This document shows positions 34,282 through 45,860 of a stretch of DNA of 64,000 nt, piece after piece; positions within the stretch are counted from its first letter, which is position 1; each line of letters starts with the position of its first letter. The notes under the pieces were generated by a model, which did not search any database, was not told the origin of the DNA, and saw nothing but the letters and a program-made list of their open reading frames with translations. Both the position numbers and the translations under genes were made by a program. This DNA comes from Alisma plantago-aquatica. Lineage: Eukaryota > Streptophyta > Magnoliopsida > Alismatales > Alismataceae. The DNA is taken from contig OY856409.1 of NCBI GenBank assembly GCA_963693085.1, forward strand, positions 1,616,607,711-1,616,671,710, read 5' to 3'.

Positions 34282-35630
34282 TGATGTGGAATATTATCGC
34301 ACTAACAAATTCACTCAGGGTTGAAATCACTGAGCTTTTACCAAAACCTTATGCAATAATACCACCCGCAAGCAGACGAGTCTTATCACAGTATAGTTGA
34401 GGATCAAATCCCAAGAGACAACATTTTTAAGAATCGTTGTTAGTGGAATCTAGCTCAAGGAAGACTAATATTTAGAACGATTGGTTGATTTGAGGTTAAT
34501 TAAACTAATTGCAAGAAAGGAAATAGTAGAATTAATGTTGGATCTAGATTAATGATATGGAATCGCTGGGATGGTCTCAGGTTTCACCACCACTACACAT
34601 GCAAACACATCCAAACATCAAACATCCAAGAAATATATAACTATCCAAATAGAGCTGCTACAAAACCCCCATATGGGCGTTAGGCTTGCATAAGCGTCAC
34701 CTTAGGGATCAGATGTCTCGTCACCATCCGAATCACCCACTTACGGCTTTGAAGATACAGAAATCCAACTAAAGCTATGGGCCCCCTATACAAGCATTAG
34801 GCACACAGAAGCATCACCGTAGGCTAGATGGCTCGTCCCCTCACAGATCACACACTTACGACCTCAAGGAATACCATTCTATTTCTATTTTGGGAGTCAA
34901 CCATGCTAAACGTTAAGCAAGCAATCAATTAATCTACAAGAAAACATCGACGATTAATGAAGAAGATATAAAATCCAAATAAGGCTGTGGGCCCCCCTAT
35001 ACAGGAGTTAGGTACACAGAAGCATCACCGTAGGCTAGATGGCTCGTCCCCTCACGGATCATACACTTACGACCTCAAGGAATCTCATTTTATTTCTAGT
35101 TTGGGAGTCAACCTCGTTAATCGACATTCTACCCTACATAAAGAAGTTCTCAAAACATAGGGAAGAACGAGATGAAAACAAGTAAGTAATCAAACTACAA
35201 ACATTAATGATTAACAAAGAAATGAAAAGTTATATACATTGCCATGAAATGTTTAACAAAAGGACATGCTTCCATGGGCAGCGGGGCTAGTCCCCACACC
35301 CCAGCGAAAAGGAACTACTCGCTCATGATGCGAGAAATAAGAAGAAAGAGAGATAGGGAATATTCTGCCATGAGCATGATGCAGAAGGTGGTCACAGCTA
35401 GGTGAAGATGATGCAGTCTTCTACAATGTGTCAGAGAAGATCTGGATGAGGAACGAGGGACGCCAAGACAGATCAGGCAGTCTTTCTCACTCCTCCTTCC
35501 TTCTCTCCTTGGTCCCCTTAATTGCAGTAGGAGCAACATGTGGATATGTGTGATGATCTGGATCAGACCTGTGTTCAGGCAGCCTAGCGGTGTCCCGGAT
35601 CCGATGCCCCAAATGAGGGCCCTGTTGGTC

Positions 35631-35640
35631 CTATTTATAG
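35631..35640 (-). promoter_or_regulatory. TATA box in Athila/Tat-like LTR
   Basis: The minus strand reads CTATAAATAG, repeated at 43458-43467 in the 5' LTR. Confidence 0.75.
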
Positions 35641-35699
35641 GCTCGGATGGGGTCTTGACATTTTAGACCATGTTGCAATTTTTTTCCAGTTTGCTTTAA

Positions 35700-36990
35700 C
35701 GATTTGGGGACTTTTGCCCAAACGGTCTTGAGATATTTTCCTCCAAACGGTCTGGGTGTCTCAGGCTCAAACAGTCTTGTGCTTTAGAGGAGCAAACAAT
35801 TTGCAGATTAATCAATGACCAAACGATCTTGGAGTTCAGCCTCCATACGGTCTTCATCAACATCCAAATAGTTTGGTACATTGCCTTTAATCAGTTTTGA
35901 TCACTCTTACCCAACCGGTCCTGGGATGTCAGGATCCAAACGGTCCTGGGGGATCATAATCATGCTCACAGTTTGCAAATCGATAACACATCCAATCAGT
36001 CTTTATGCCTAATCGGTGTTGAGATCAGTGGGTTCCAAATGGTTTTCAGTAGATCGATTTCTATTTGTCTGCTAAGTCCATACAGTCTTCACTCTGGCGT
36101 CCAACCAATTTTTGACCTCTGATCGATCTCACGGCTTGCGATGCCCAATTGGTTTGGGATCGATCGATCAGTCTTGTGTTGCCTAGCGATCATGAGTTTC
36201 TCGTCTACATGATCTCAGAGACCGATTGGAGTTGTCCTCACGGTTTTTCTTCACAGACTGCCTACGCGCCCTAGCGGTCTTGCTGGTGGATGGTGTTGTG
36301 GCGATCTAGGCGTTGGCGGGTTGCATAGGTTGGCGGGAGGATAGGCGGAAGAGGTGCAGGGGGATGCGGTGGCGATGGGAGATGTGGATGAAGGCCGCAC
36401 AGATTGCTATGTGCAGGGCGAGCGCCGGAGATGGAGGTGGCGCCATCGATGATGGTGGCGGACATGCAGTTGCAGGTGGTGCTAGGGTTACAGGTCAGGT
36501 GGAAGGAAGAAGAAGAAGGGAAGTGGGTGCGGGAGCATAGCTGTAGTGAGTTAGGGTTTACAGGAGGTGAGGGAAGGAAGAAGAAGGGAAGCAGGTGAGG
36601 GGGTCCTCTATATGGTCTTGAGGTGAAGTTGTTCATACGGTCTTGAGAAAGGACCGCTACACGGTCTTGAGACTGTGAGATCTCATATGGTTTAGAGATC
36701 GTGTAGAGGGGTAAAGCAGCAAGACTGATAGGATAGATCAAGATGGAAACCATTAGCCCAAATGAATAAGGACCGTAGATCAATGATCTGACAGTGTAGA
36801 AAGGTAGATGCCCAAACGGTCTTGAAGACATGTTAGATCCAAACGGTCTTCATGATCCTATGGCTGCCCATACAGTCTCGCGAGGATGCTGCTCATGTGG
36901 TCTTGAGACCGAATGGATGAATGGATAAGACCGAATGGGCAAACTGCTTGGTGCAAGACCAATTGATCATACCATTTGGTCAAAATCGAT
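35700..36990. repeat. CGGTCTTGAGACC motif clusters in U3
   Basis: Dozens of AAACGGTCTTG, CGGTTTGGG and GGTCTTGAGACCG variants occur with irregular spacing, in two clusters flanking the proline-coding stretch 36271-36600. The counterpart spans 43510-44830. The motif resembles the AAACGGTTTGAGACC array at 3120-3565 of the unrelated giant LTR. Confidence 0.7.
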
Positions 36991-37215
36991 TGATCAGGAC
37001 AGAGGATGAGAGGCTTGAGTGAAGGTGAGATCCATTTGATTGTTGAACCTCATCATGACCTGCATAAAATCAACATAAACTCAGTTAATAACCTTGATAA
37101 TTGAACCAATTAATCAATTTTGCACATTGTGATATTTAGTAAATGAAATTGGATGTATTGAGTCAAATTGGTCCCAAAAAGGTGACTGAAAATCATGATG
37201 AATATGTATTCATCA

Positions 37216-37258
37216 AAACACCCCGAACTTAAACGTTGCCCGTCCTCGAGTAACACAA
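37216..37258 (-). other. Polypurine tract region of Athila/Tat-like element
   Basis: The sense strand reads CGAGGACGGGCAACGTTTAA followed by GTTCGGGGTGTTTT next to the LTR, the conserved 3' junction of Athila/Tat elements. Similar CCGAACTTA pieces recur at about 37797 and 38396. Confidence 0.85.
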
Positions 37259-38790
37259 AATCTGAAACAGTCACAAAATGAATACTTTCTGGTCATGTGG
37301 TTGCCTCCTCTTCACATCACGATTGTTTCCTTTCTGCTTAGTATGATTAAGCACCTCAACTTCCTGAGACCATTGAACACATCTTACCATATCTTCGTTC
37401 CTGAGTTTTCTTTCCAACGTCACTTCCTCCTCACTTTTTCCAACAACAAGCATGTCAAAGAGTTTCATAAGAGTCCAGAGATACCTGTAGAACAACAAGT
37501 GTATATCTGATCTGACACTGGTGTATTTCAGGAGTGGAGGCATTTATTGTGCCTTTAGGTAGAAAAGGGAGTGAAAGGTGGTATGGAAGGAAGAAATAAA
37601 TCTCTCCTCCATTCGACTCGAGATTATTATATTATTTGCAATTTCATTTATTGCATTTTTTGTATGTGAATCTCTCCTTTATTCGACTCGAGATTGCATT
37701 TTTTTGTGTGCACTTTGGCATCTTTTCTTAGCGGTACGCCCCTATTAAATTGCGAGGGGTATGGAAGAAGCGGATATAGAGAGAAGTGGTGTGCCACCCC
37801 GAACTTAGGGTTTGGCACCATTTTGGCTATTTTTTGTTTCTTTTTTATGGACGAAGGGGTATGAAGATGATAGAAGAAGGGTAGAAGAGAGTTCAGATTA
37901 GAATACAACTTGATTTACAATTCTATGCACCGGGTTGTTCTCTTTATCATACTCTGCTCAAATAATGACTTGATGAGGATCCGGTGGGGATTCCATGTTA
38001 TTGTTCCACTAGTCAGTTAGGAAGCACGATGTGTTTGATCCCTATCAGTTCGACAGATGCTTGCCATTTTTGCAGAAGGATCATGATGTTAGGATTCATA
38101 AGCTTCGCAAGATGATTTCAATCAAAAGGCTAGTATCAAAAAGTGGCCCTTTTGAGGATTTTCTTCGAATAAGGAGGGTATAATGATTCGAAATGCATCA
38201 AGAGAAACTAGCTGGTTAGCCAATGATTTTTATTGAAACAAAAAGCGTCAAAACTTCATCAAATATTTGTTCAATTTCTTTGAAAAACTTATAAAAATTT
38301 TGAAAATTTTGGTCAAAAATGCAACGATGAAATATTAAGTCAGAAATAGATGGGTGAAGGTGGAAAGTAAAGTACGTACCACCCACTCTCCACCTCGAAC
38401 TTAGAATTTTTCTCATCCTGAGCAAACTCTAAATCCGAGATGGAGGGGAAAATTCATGCTGGTTAGACCACCAAATGTGGTTGCGTTCCAACCAGCGTAC
38501 ATCCTCCATCTGAAAATATCAAAAAATGAGGATAAATCAAAGCTCAAGATAGAATCTCACGATGCAATTTTTATTTGGTGCAAAATTATCTAAAAAAGTA
38601 AAAAAAATTAAGAAAAAATTCTAATTCAAAATTAAAACCAAATACGAATTTATTGATCGGGTTGCCTCCCGACAAGCGCCTTTGTTTTACGTCAATGGCT
38701 CGACGTGGATACTGTCACCATGGTGGGGCTCTAGGTGGAGCTGGATTAACATATTCTTTTGGTGGTTTCTTTCTCAACCATTCATTAATC
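37259..38790. other. 3' non-coding region of Athila/Tat-like element
   Basis: About 1.5 kb without a coding domain. It includes two copies of CATTCGACTCGAGATT (37613 and 37681), decayed polypurine-like tracts, and the conserved 3' motif GGGTTGCCTCCCGACAAGCG at 38660-38679. On the minus strand the approach to that motif still reads NEWLRKKPPKEYVNPAPP, the former C-terminal coding end. Confidence 0.7.
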
Positions 38791-40190
38791 TTCACTTTGA
38801 TTTTAGCTTCTTGTATCCTTCCCCATACAGAACAAGCAATGTCAGAACACATGGGGAAACAACTTGAGTCATGTTGAATTGTTCTCTATTGCTCAATCCA
38901 ATGTGGAGAATAGTTGTAGGGATCTGAAAGGCATCATTAATAATGTAGTGTTGTTGAGGCTCGGAAGAAAAGTTCATTTGTTGATGCACTATCCCTTTAT
39001 CGTAGCAATGCTGATCATTAACATCTATCAGATATGGATCCAAGGGATGTACCTTGTAGAAACCACAATCTAAATCTTGTTGCAGAGGGAAGATTAAATC
39101 GGTAATCTCTGTCTGTTTAGCTACCAGTGCATTCTAGAGGATAGTTGTTTCTGGATGAGGAGGCTCATGGACACCTGAAAATGGTTTGGTATGTGTCGTG
39201 ACATGGTTGAGAGGTGTCTCCTCCTTTACACAAATGTCTTCAATTGTTTCTATAGGCTTGACTTCCTCAAAAGTAGCTTCAACATCTTCTTCTATAGAGT
39301 CAAGAAATTCGATGCAATCCTTTACTTGTTCATCAATAGGTTCATCAACTGATGGGTCCGTTAGAGCAACTTCTAAAGGATCGTCTGATTCATGATTCTC
39401 TTGAGTGAGAAGTGACATCTGCTCTATGTAATCAATAAGATAGAGTTCTTCTTGCATGCTTGGTTTTTTCATATTTTCAAAAACTTTGAACTCAAGAGTT
39501 TCTTTTCCTAGTTGAAGAAGCAAGGTTCCTGCTTCAACATCAATTAGAGATCTTGCAGTGGCGATGAATGGACGTCCAAATATGAGAGGATATATGGTGT
39601 CTTCTTTTATGTCCATAATGACAAAGTCACACGAAACATATGCGTCCTTGCCTACCTTGACCGGGACATCTTCGAGGATTCCTAACAGATGTTTTATCGA
39701 ATTGTCTGCAAGCTGTATAGTTATGCCAGTAGGAAGAAATTCTGAAAATCCTAGCCTCTTGCAAAGGCTAAGTGGCATGATCTAAATGCTAACACCAAGA
39801 TCAGCCAGTCCCTTCTTATATGTAGAATCACCAATATGGCATGAGATACCAAAAGATCCAGGATCTTTCTATTTCTTGGGCATCTTACTTTGAATAATAT
39901 CAGAAGTAGTAGTTTCCAGTTTAACCATGTCAACTTCCTCAGTTATGTATTTCCTTGTGAGGAGAGACTTCAAGTACTTTGTCCAAGCTGGTATCTCTAC
40001 CAGTGCATCTAGAAAGGATATATCAACATGAATTTTCTTCATATCTTCCTTGAACTTGTTGAAATGGGTATTGAGCTTTGTTTGCCTTAGACAAGTTGGA
40101 AAAGGTATATGAGGCTTGTATACATGGATATCAGGTTCTGGTGTTGCTTCTTCCTCTTCTGTAGCTATTTTTTTTAGAATTTTCTTTGTC
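38791..40190 (-). pseudogene. Athila/Tat-like aspartic protease and linker
   Basis: In sense order: IPFPTCLRQTKLNTHFNKFK (linker), PAWTKYLKSLLTRK, DPGSFGISCHIGD, then the protease active site in the D-L/S-G form (ADLGVSI at about 39790-39810), followed by MPLSLCKRLGF, IQLADNSIKHLLGILEDVPV and YPLIFGRPFIATARSLIDVE, the protease flap and C-terminal helix. It cleaves gag in live elements. In-frame stops are at 39869-39871 and about 39782, then again at 39134; the frame resumes as a linker to about 38791. One frameshift near 40170-40250 separates it from gag. Confidence 0.87.
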
Positions 40191-42032
40191 CGGCTTATCA
40201 TTGTTTGGCTGCTCCTTTGAAAAAGATTCAGGTTCTTCATGAACTTGATCATTCACCTGGTCTTGTTCTTCTATAACAACCAGTGGTGTCTTGATAGGAG
40301 GGTCAGGATATACATTACCAGAACGAGTCATAACAACCTTCAACTGCTCAGGATGTTTAGGTTTGTTCTCCGGTTGACCAAAAAAAGCTCTAGCAGGTGG
40401 CTTCATGCTAGCTGCAAGTTGAGCTAGTTGATATTCAATAGCTTTCTGGTGGACTTGTTGATTAACTATCATAGTTTGTTGTGCTTGTAGCATCTTCTCA
40501 ATGGCTGACAGTTTGTCATCAGGAGAGATGGGACTAGCTTGATGTCCTTGTTGTTGATTCTGGTAAGGGACTTGATTGGGGTCTTGGAACTGAGGGTTGT
40601 TCTGGTAATTGTTGTAATTCCTATTCTGGAAGTTTCCCCTAAAGTTCCCTTGGTTCTCGAAATTCTATTGTTGGTTGTTTGAACCAAATTGATGTGAGTT
40701 TACCGCTCCCGAAGGATTTCCATATTGAAAATCAGGATGGTTCCTATTCTGACTAGGATTATAATAACCTTGACCATGGATAGTGTTGACAACATTTAGA
40801 CTTTCCATTTGACAATTATCTCCTTGGCCACATGCATTGCTTAGAATAACATCGTAGAGAAAATTGCATGCTAAAGTGGAATGATCAATACCTTTACATG
40901 CTTCACAGAACAATGAAGCTGACTTGATTTGTTCTTGTTGTTGAGGGGGTGAACGTTTTCTTCCAAATGCAGCAAGAGATGATTCGATATGGTCTTGCTT
41001 GGCAACTAAGAGTTTGAGGGTCTCATCGATGGACTTGTATTCAGGAATAACTTCAACCATAGCCACCTTCAACACTCCTTTGCCTACAGACCTACCCCAA
41101 TTAGCTTGATTTTCAGCTCCAAGGGTGACAACCCTCCACGCGCTGTCATAACTCTGATGCATGAAGTTTTCTCCAGATGAGGAGTCTAAAAACCTCTTGA
41201 TATCATCGTTCACACATATGTAGAAGATTTCAATAAGTTGATTCTTAGGGATTCCTTGGTGTGCACACTTGCGTAGAAAATCTTTATATCTTTCACATGC
41301 TTCATCAAGAGTTTCTCTAGGGGCTTGAGTGAACATTGCTATTCGACCCCTAATTTCATAGGTGAGAGAAGGAGGGTAGATTTTTTCCAGAAAAACATTT
41401 TGTAGTTGTTACCAAGTAGTGATGGGTTCACATTGCAGGGAGTTGTACCAACTTATAGCTCTATCAACAAGCGAATAATTGAAAAGATGGAGTCTAATTG
41501 CATCGTCAGACACTCCATTTTTCTTTGTCATGGCACATAGATCAATAAACCTCAAAAGGTGTTCTTGACTGTCTTCACCTTATTTACCATAGAATGGGTT
41601 GTTTTGAAGCAAGGTAATCCAATGTGCCCTTATCTCAAAATTGGGAGCATGGATGGGAGGAGGTTGAACTGGGTGACAAACATCAACAACTTTAGGGATT
41701 GAGAACTCCCTAAGATCCTTTTGTAGTTATGCTTCTTGCGCTGCTAGGATTTCTTCTTGAACTATAGACCTAGATTCTTGCATGAGTCTTTCTCTCTGTT
41801 CATTGATGGCTTGAGCTACCCTTCAGGCTATTTCCTCTTCTTGAGCCATTCTTGCTTGGTTCTCTCTATTTTGACGATGAAAGGTTCTGTCTATCTCCGG
41901 ATCAAAGCTGGTGGTGAGTCTGTGATTGTTCAAACAGTGCATACACCAGTCTTGGGAGTACCTGAAATGAAAAGATCTGAAGTAAGATTGATGAAGTGGA
42001 GTGGAATTCAAGTAGATGATCGATTGTATCAA
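40170..42032 (-). pseudogene. Athila/Tat-like gag
   Basis: The frame begins near 42032 (SFDPEIDRTFHRQNRENQAR), then NNPFYGK*GEDSQEHLLRF, DDAIRLHLFNYSLVDRAISW, YNSLQCEPITTW, APRETLDEACERYKDFLRKC and HQGIPKNQLIEIFY, the classic Athila/Tat gag core. A single Cys/His cluster (CEACKGIDHSTLAC) takes the place of a zinc knuckle, followed by an Asn/Gln-rich tail. All of it is one frame, broken by stops at 41823-41825, 41580-41582, 41409-41411 and 40665-40667, with at least one more near 41730. The predicted intact length would be near 600 residues. Confidence 0.88.
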
Positions 42033-42087
42033 AAAAAAAATTCTAGATTAGCCTTAAATGAACTATATTTGACTAACTGATTCTGTT

Positions 42088-42106
42088 ATCCCCGACAACG
42101 ATGCCA
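42088..42106 (-). other. Primer binding site, tRNA-Asp-like
   Basis: The sense strand reads TGGCATCGTTGTCGGGGAT, close to the TGGCGCCGTTGCCGGGGA site of Athila/Tat elements. It lies 5 bases from the LTR edge. Confidence 0.88.
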
Positions 42107-42111
42107 GAACT

Positions 42112-44975
42112 TGACGTGGAATATTATCGCACTAACAAATTCACTCGGGGTTGAAATCCCTGAGCTTTTACCAAAACCTTGTGCAATAATACCACCCGCA
42201 AGCGGACGGATCTTATCACAGTATAGTTGAGGATCGAATCCCAAGAGACAATGTTTTAAGAATCATTGTTAGTCGAATCTAGCTCAAGTAAGACTAATAT
42301 TTAGAACAATTGGTTGATTTGAGGTTAATTAAACTAATTGCAAGAAAGGAAATGGAAGAATTAAAGTTGGATCTAGATTAATGGTATGAAATCACTGGGA
42401 TGGTCTCAGGTTTCACCACCACTACACATGCAAACACATCCAAACATCAAACATCTAGGCAAGATATAACTATCCAAATAGAGGTGCTACAAACCCCCCA
42501 TATGGGCGTTAGGCTTGCGTAAGCGTCACCTTAGGTATCAGATGTCTCGTCACCACCCAGATCACTCACTTATGACTTCAAAGATACAAAAATCCAACTG
42601 AAGCTGTGGGCCCCCTATACAGGCGTTAGGTACATAGAAGCATCACCGTAGGCTAGATGGCTCATCCCCTCACAGATCATACACTTATGACCTCAAGGAA
42701 TCCCATTCTATTTCTAGTTTGGGAGTCAACCGTGCTAAATGTTAAGCAAGAAATCGACTAATCTACAAGCAAACATCGAAGATTAACGAATACAAAATCC
42801 AACTAAGGCCGTGGGCCCCCAATATAGGCGTTAGGCACACAGAAGCGTCACCGTAGGCTAGATGGCATGTCCCCTCATGGATCATACACTTACGACCTCA
42901 AGGAATCCCATTCTATTTCTAGTTTGGGAGTCAACCTCGTTAATCAACATTTTACCCTACATAAGGAAGTTCTCAAAACATAGGGAAGAACAAGATGAAA
43001 ACAAGTAGGTAATCAAACTACAAACATTAAGGATTAACAACGAAATGAAAAGTTATATACATTTCCATGAAATGTTTAACAAAAGGACATGCTTGCATGG
43101 GCAGCGGGGCTAGTTCCCGCACCCCAGGGAAAAGGAACTACTCACTCATGATGCGAGAAACGAGAAGAAAGAGAGAGAGAGAGGGAAGATTCTACCATGA
43201 GCATGATGTAGAAGGCGGTCGCAACTCGGTGAAGATGATGCGGTCTTCTATGTCGTATCGGAGCAGATCTGGATGAGGAACGAGGGATGCCAAGATAGAC
43301 TAGGAAGTCTTTCTCACTCCTCCTTCCTTCTCTCCTTGGTCCCCTTGATCACAGCATGAGAACCAGGTGGATATGCGTGATGATCTGGATCGGACATGTG
43401 CTCAGGCAGCCTGGCGGCGTCCTGGATCTGATGCCCCAAATGAGGGCCCTGTTGGTCCTATTTATAGGCTCAGATGGGGTCTTGAAATTTTGGACCATGT
43501 TGCAATTTTCTCAGTTTGCTTTAACGGTTTGGGGACTTTTGCCCAAACGGTCTTGAGATATTTTCCTCCAAACAGTCTGGGTGTCTTAGGCTCAAACAGT
43601 CTTGTGCTTTAGAGGAGCAAATAGTTTGCAGATCAATCAATGACCAAATGGTCTTGGAGTTCAGCCTCCATACAGTCTTCATCAACATCCAAACGGTTTG
43701 GTACATTACCTTTAATCAGTTTTAATCACTCTTACCCAACCGGTCCTGGGATGTCAGGATCCAAATGGTCCTAGGGGATTGTAATCATGCTCACGCTTTG
43801 CAAACCGATAGCACGTCCAACCGGTCTTCGTGCCTGATCGGTCTTGAGATCAGTGGGTTCCAAACGATTTTTAGCAGATCGGTTTCTATCTGTCTGCTAA
43901 GTCCATACGGTCTTCACTCTGGCGTCCAACCGGTTTTTGACCTTCGATCAGTCTTGCGGCTTGCGGCTTGCGATGCCCAGTCGGTTTGGGATCGACCGAT
44001 CAGTCTTTCATTGCCTAGCGGTCGTGGGTTTCTCGTCTATACAGTCTAAGAGACCGATCAGAGCTGTCCTCACAGTTTTGCTTCACGGACTGCCTGCACA
44101 CCCTAGCTGTCTTGCTGGTCGCTGGTACTATGGCGATCCCAGTGTTGGCGGGTTGCGTTGCTTGGTGGGAGGATAGGCGGCGAAGGTGTAGGGGGATGCA
44201 GTGGCGATGGGCACTGTGGATGAAGGCCGCATGGATTGCTGTGTGCAGGGCGAGTGCCGGAGATGGAGGTGGCACCATCGATGATGGTGGTGGACATGCA
44301 GTTGCAGGTGGTGCTAGGGTTACATGTAGGATGGAAGGAAGAAGAAGAAGGGAAGCGGGTGTGGGAGCATTGTTGTAGTGAGTTAGGGTTTGCAGGAGGT
44401 GAGGGAAGGAAGATGAAGAAGGGAAGCGGGTGCGGAGGTCCTCTATATGGTCTTGAGGTGAAGTTGTTAATACAGTCTTGAGAAAGGACCGCTACACAGT
44501 CTTGAGACCGTGAGATCTCATACGGTTTAGAGACTGTGTAGAGGGGTAAAGCAGCGAGATCGATAGGACAGATCAAGATGGAAACCGTTAGCCCAAATGA
44601 ATAAGGACCGTAGATCCATGATCTGACGGTGTGGAAAGGTAGATGCCCAAACAGTCTTGAAGACATGTTAGATCCAAACGGTCTTCATGATCCTATGGCC
44701 GCCCATATGGTCTCATAAGGATGCTGCTCATGCGGTCTTGAGACCGATGGATGAATGGCTAAGACCGAATGGGCAAACTGCTTGGTGCAAGACCGATTGA
44801 TCAGACCATTTGGTCAAAATCGATTGATCAGGACAGAGGCTGAGAGGCTTGAGTGAGATAATTGAACCAATTAATCAATTGTGCACATTGTGATATTTAG
44901 TAAATGAAATTGGATGTATTGAGTCAAATTGGTGCCAAAAAGGCGACTGAAAATCTGATGAATATGCATTCATCA
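42112..44975 (-). repeat. 5' LTR of Athila/Tat-like element
   Basis: Colinear with 34282-37215 but lacking about 75 bp near 44855 (corresponding to about 37022-37095). Several percent divergence plus indels indicate an older insertion than the gag-only Sirevirus. TATA decamer at 43458-43467. Confidence 0.93.
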
Positions 44976-44980
44976 TGATG
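44976..44980. other. Target site duplication TGATG (right)
   Basis: Identical to 34277-34281; LINE A coding sequence resumes here. Confidence 0.92.
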
Positions 44981-45860
44981 TCCTCATGTTCTCTCATAAC
45001 TGCATATGTAGACTTAGTAGAAAAATTGCCATCTACAATATGATTACATACTCATATATCTTTCGATTTTTTATGAAATGGTACATTGACCTTCACTATT
45101 GAACAATCGCTTCTTTGTTAATCATTCTTATAGGAAGCAAATATCCCACGTGCCATTGTTGATACTACATACTTGCAAATACATTAGATCCTCTAGGACA
45201 ACCTTTATAATGTAATCCCTAAGAAAGAGATCATCTCTAACCCAGAGTCACTCCACACATTGGGGACATGCCACTCATAGGTAGATTATGGAATTATCAA
45301 TAATGAACTTCTTTCCTCAAATGTGAACTTCCCCAACCATGAGTAGCTCTTGATTTTGTTTCATTGAAGATTTCAAACTTTTTTTTGAGACCTTTACACC
45401 ACAACGTATCTCGATTAGTCATCATAACCCAAGATTGCTTCATTGTAAGGGAGTGGTTCCACTCAAGCATGGACTTGACACCCAGACCCCCCATTACCCT
45501 TTTGACGAGTTACTTTATTCTATATGACTAGTGGCATCATGTAGCTTATAGTTTACACCCTAAGTGAAGCGTCAAATTAATGCATCCATTCTAGCACAAA
45601 TATTAATAGGAACTATTATTGTTTCCCTCATTTATGTGGGGGATATAAGTGATAGTTGTCTTTGCCATACACACTCTCACCCTGAGAGATAAACACTCTT
45701 GCTAACTAGGCATTAACCCTATTAGCAATGTTGTCCAAAATCTCCAGGTAGGTTTCTTTGTTGATTCTGGAGTGGATGATGGGTACACTTATTACTTTCC
45801 TAGATCTTTGGCTACTTGAAAACCACTCATGGATAGAAATCAAATACCTCTAATAAAAAA
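44981..45860 (-). pseudogene. LINE A: RT C-terminal region, 5' fragment
   Basis: In sense order: VPIIHSRINKETYLEILDNI with ANRVNA, LARVFISQG (usual form the L1 WxxxxLSxAGR segment), then GGLGVKSMLEWNHSLTMKQS and NRDTLWCKGLKKK, and finally GNFSTKSTYAVMREHEDI, which joins 34276 across the Athila/Tat insertion. Frames shift several times. It starts abruptly near 45860, a likely 5' truncation, so LINE A never carried its endonuclease here. Confidence 0.75.

Larger units (their letters stand above)
34282..37215 (-). repeat. 3' LTR of Athila/Tat-like element
   Basis: Begins TGATGTGGAATATT and ends ATTCATCA on the plus strand. It contains CTATAAATAG (minus, 35631-35640) and, upstream of it in the sense direction, two clusters (about 35700-36250 and 36600-36990) of CGGTCTTGAGACCG-like motifs. 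The 186-codon open frame (36271-36831, minus) is discussed in the findings; it is not called as a gene. Confidence 0.93.
34282..44975 (-). mobile_element. Athila/Tat-like Gypsy element with gag and protease only
   Basis: This 10694-bp element has LTRs of 2934 and 2864 bp, a tRNA-Asp-like primer site, a GGGGTG-type polypurine tract and a perfect TGATG target duplication. The interior encodes gag and aspartic protease; reverse transcriptase, RNase H and integrase are absent, and the protease tail runs directly into the 3' non-coding region. It is non-autonomous and also damaged by stops. The old element at 10620-30150 has the same reduced plan. Confidence 0.9.

Noticed and set aside
36313..36598. 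Plus-strand Gly/Arg-rich frames as host genes
   Set aside because: They are the reverse reading of the U3 proline-rich stretch and are duplicated at 44112-44481 by the other LTR.
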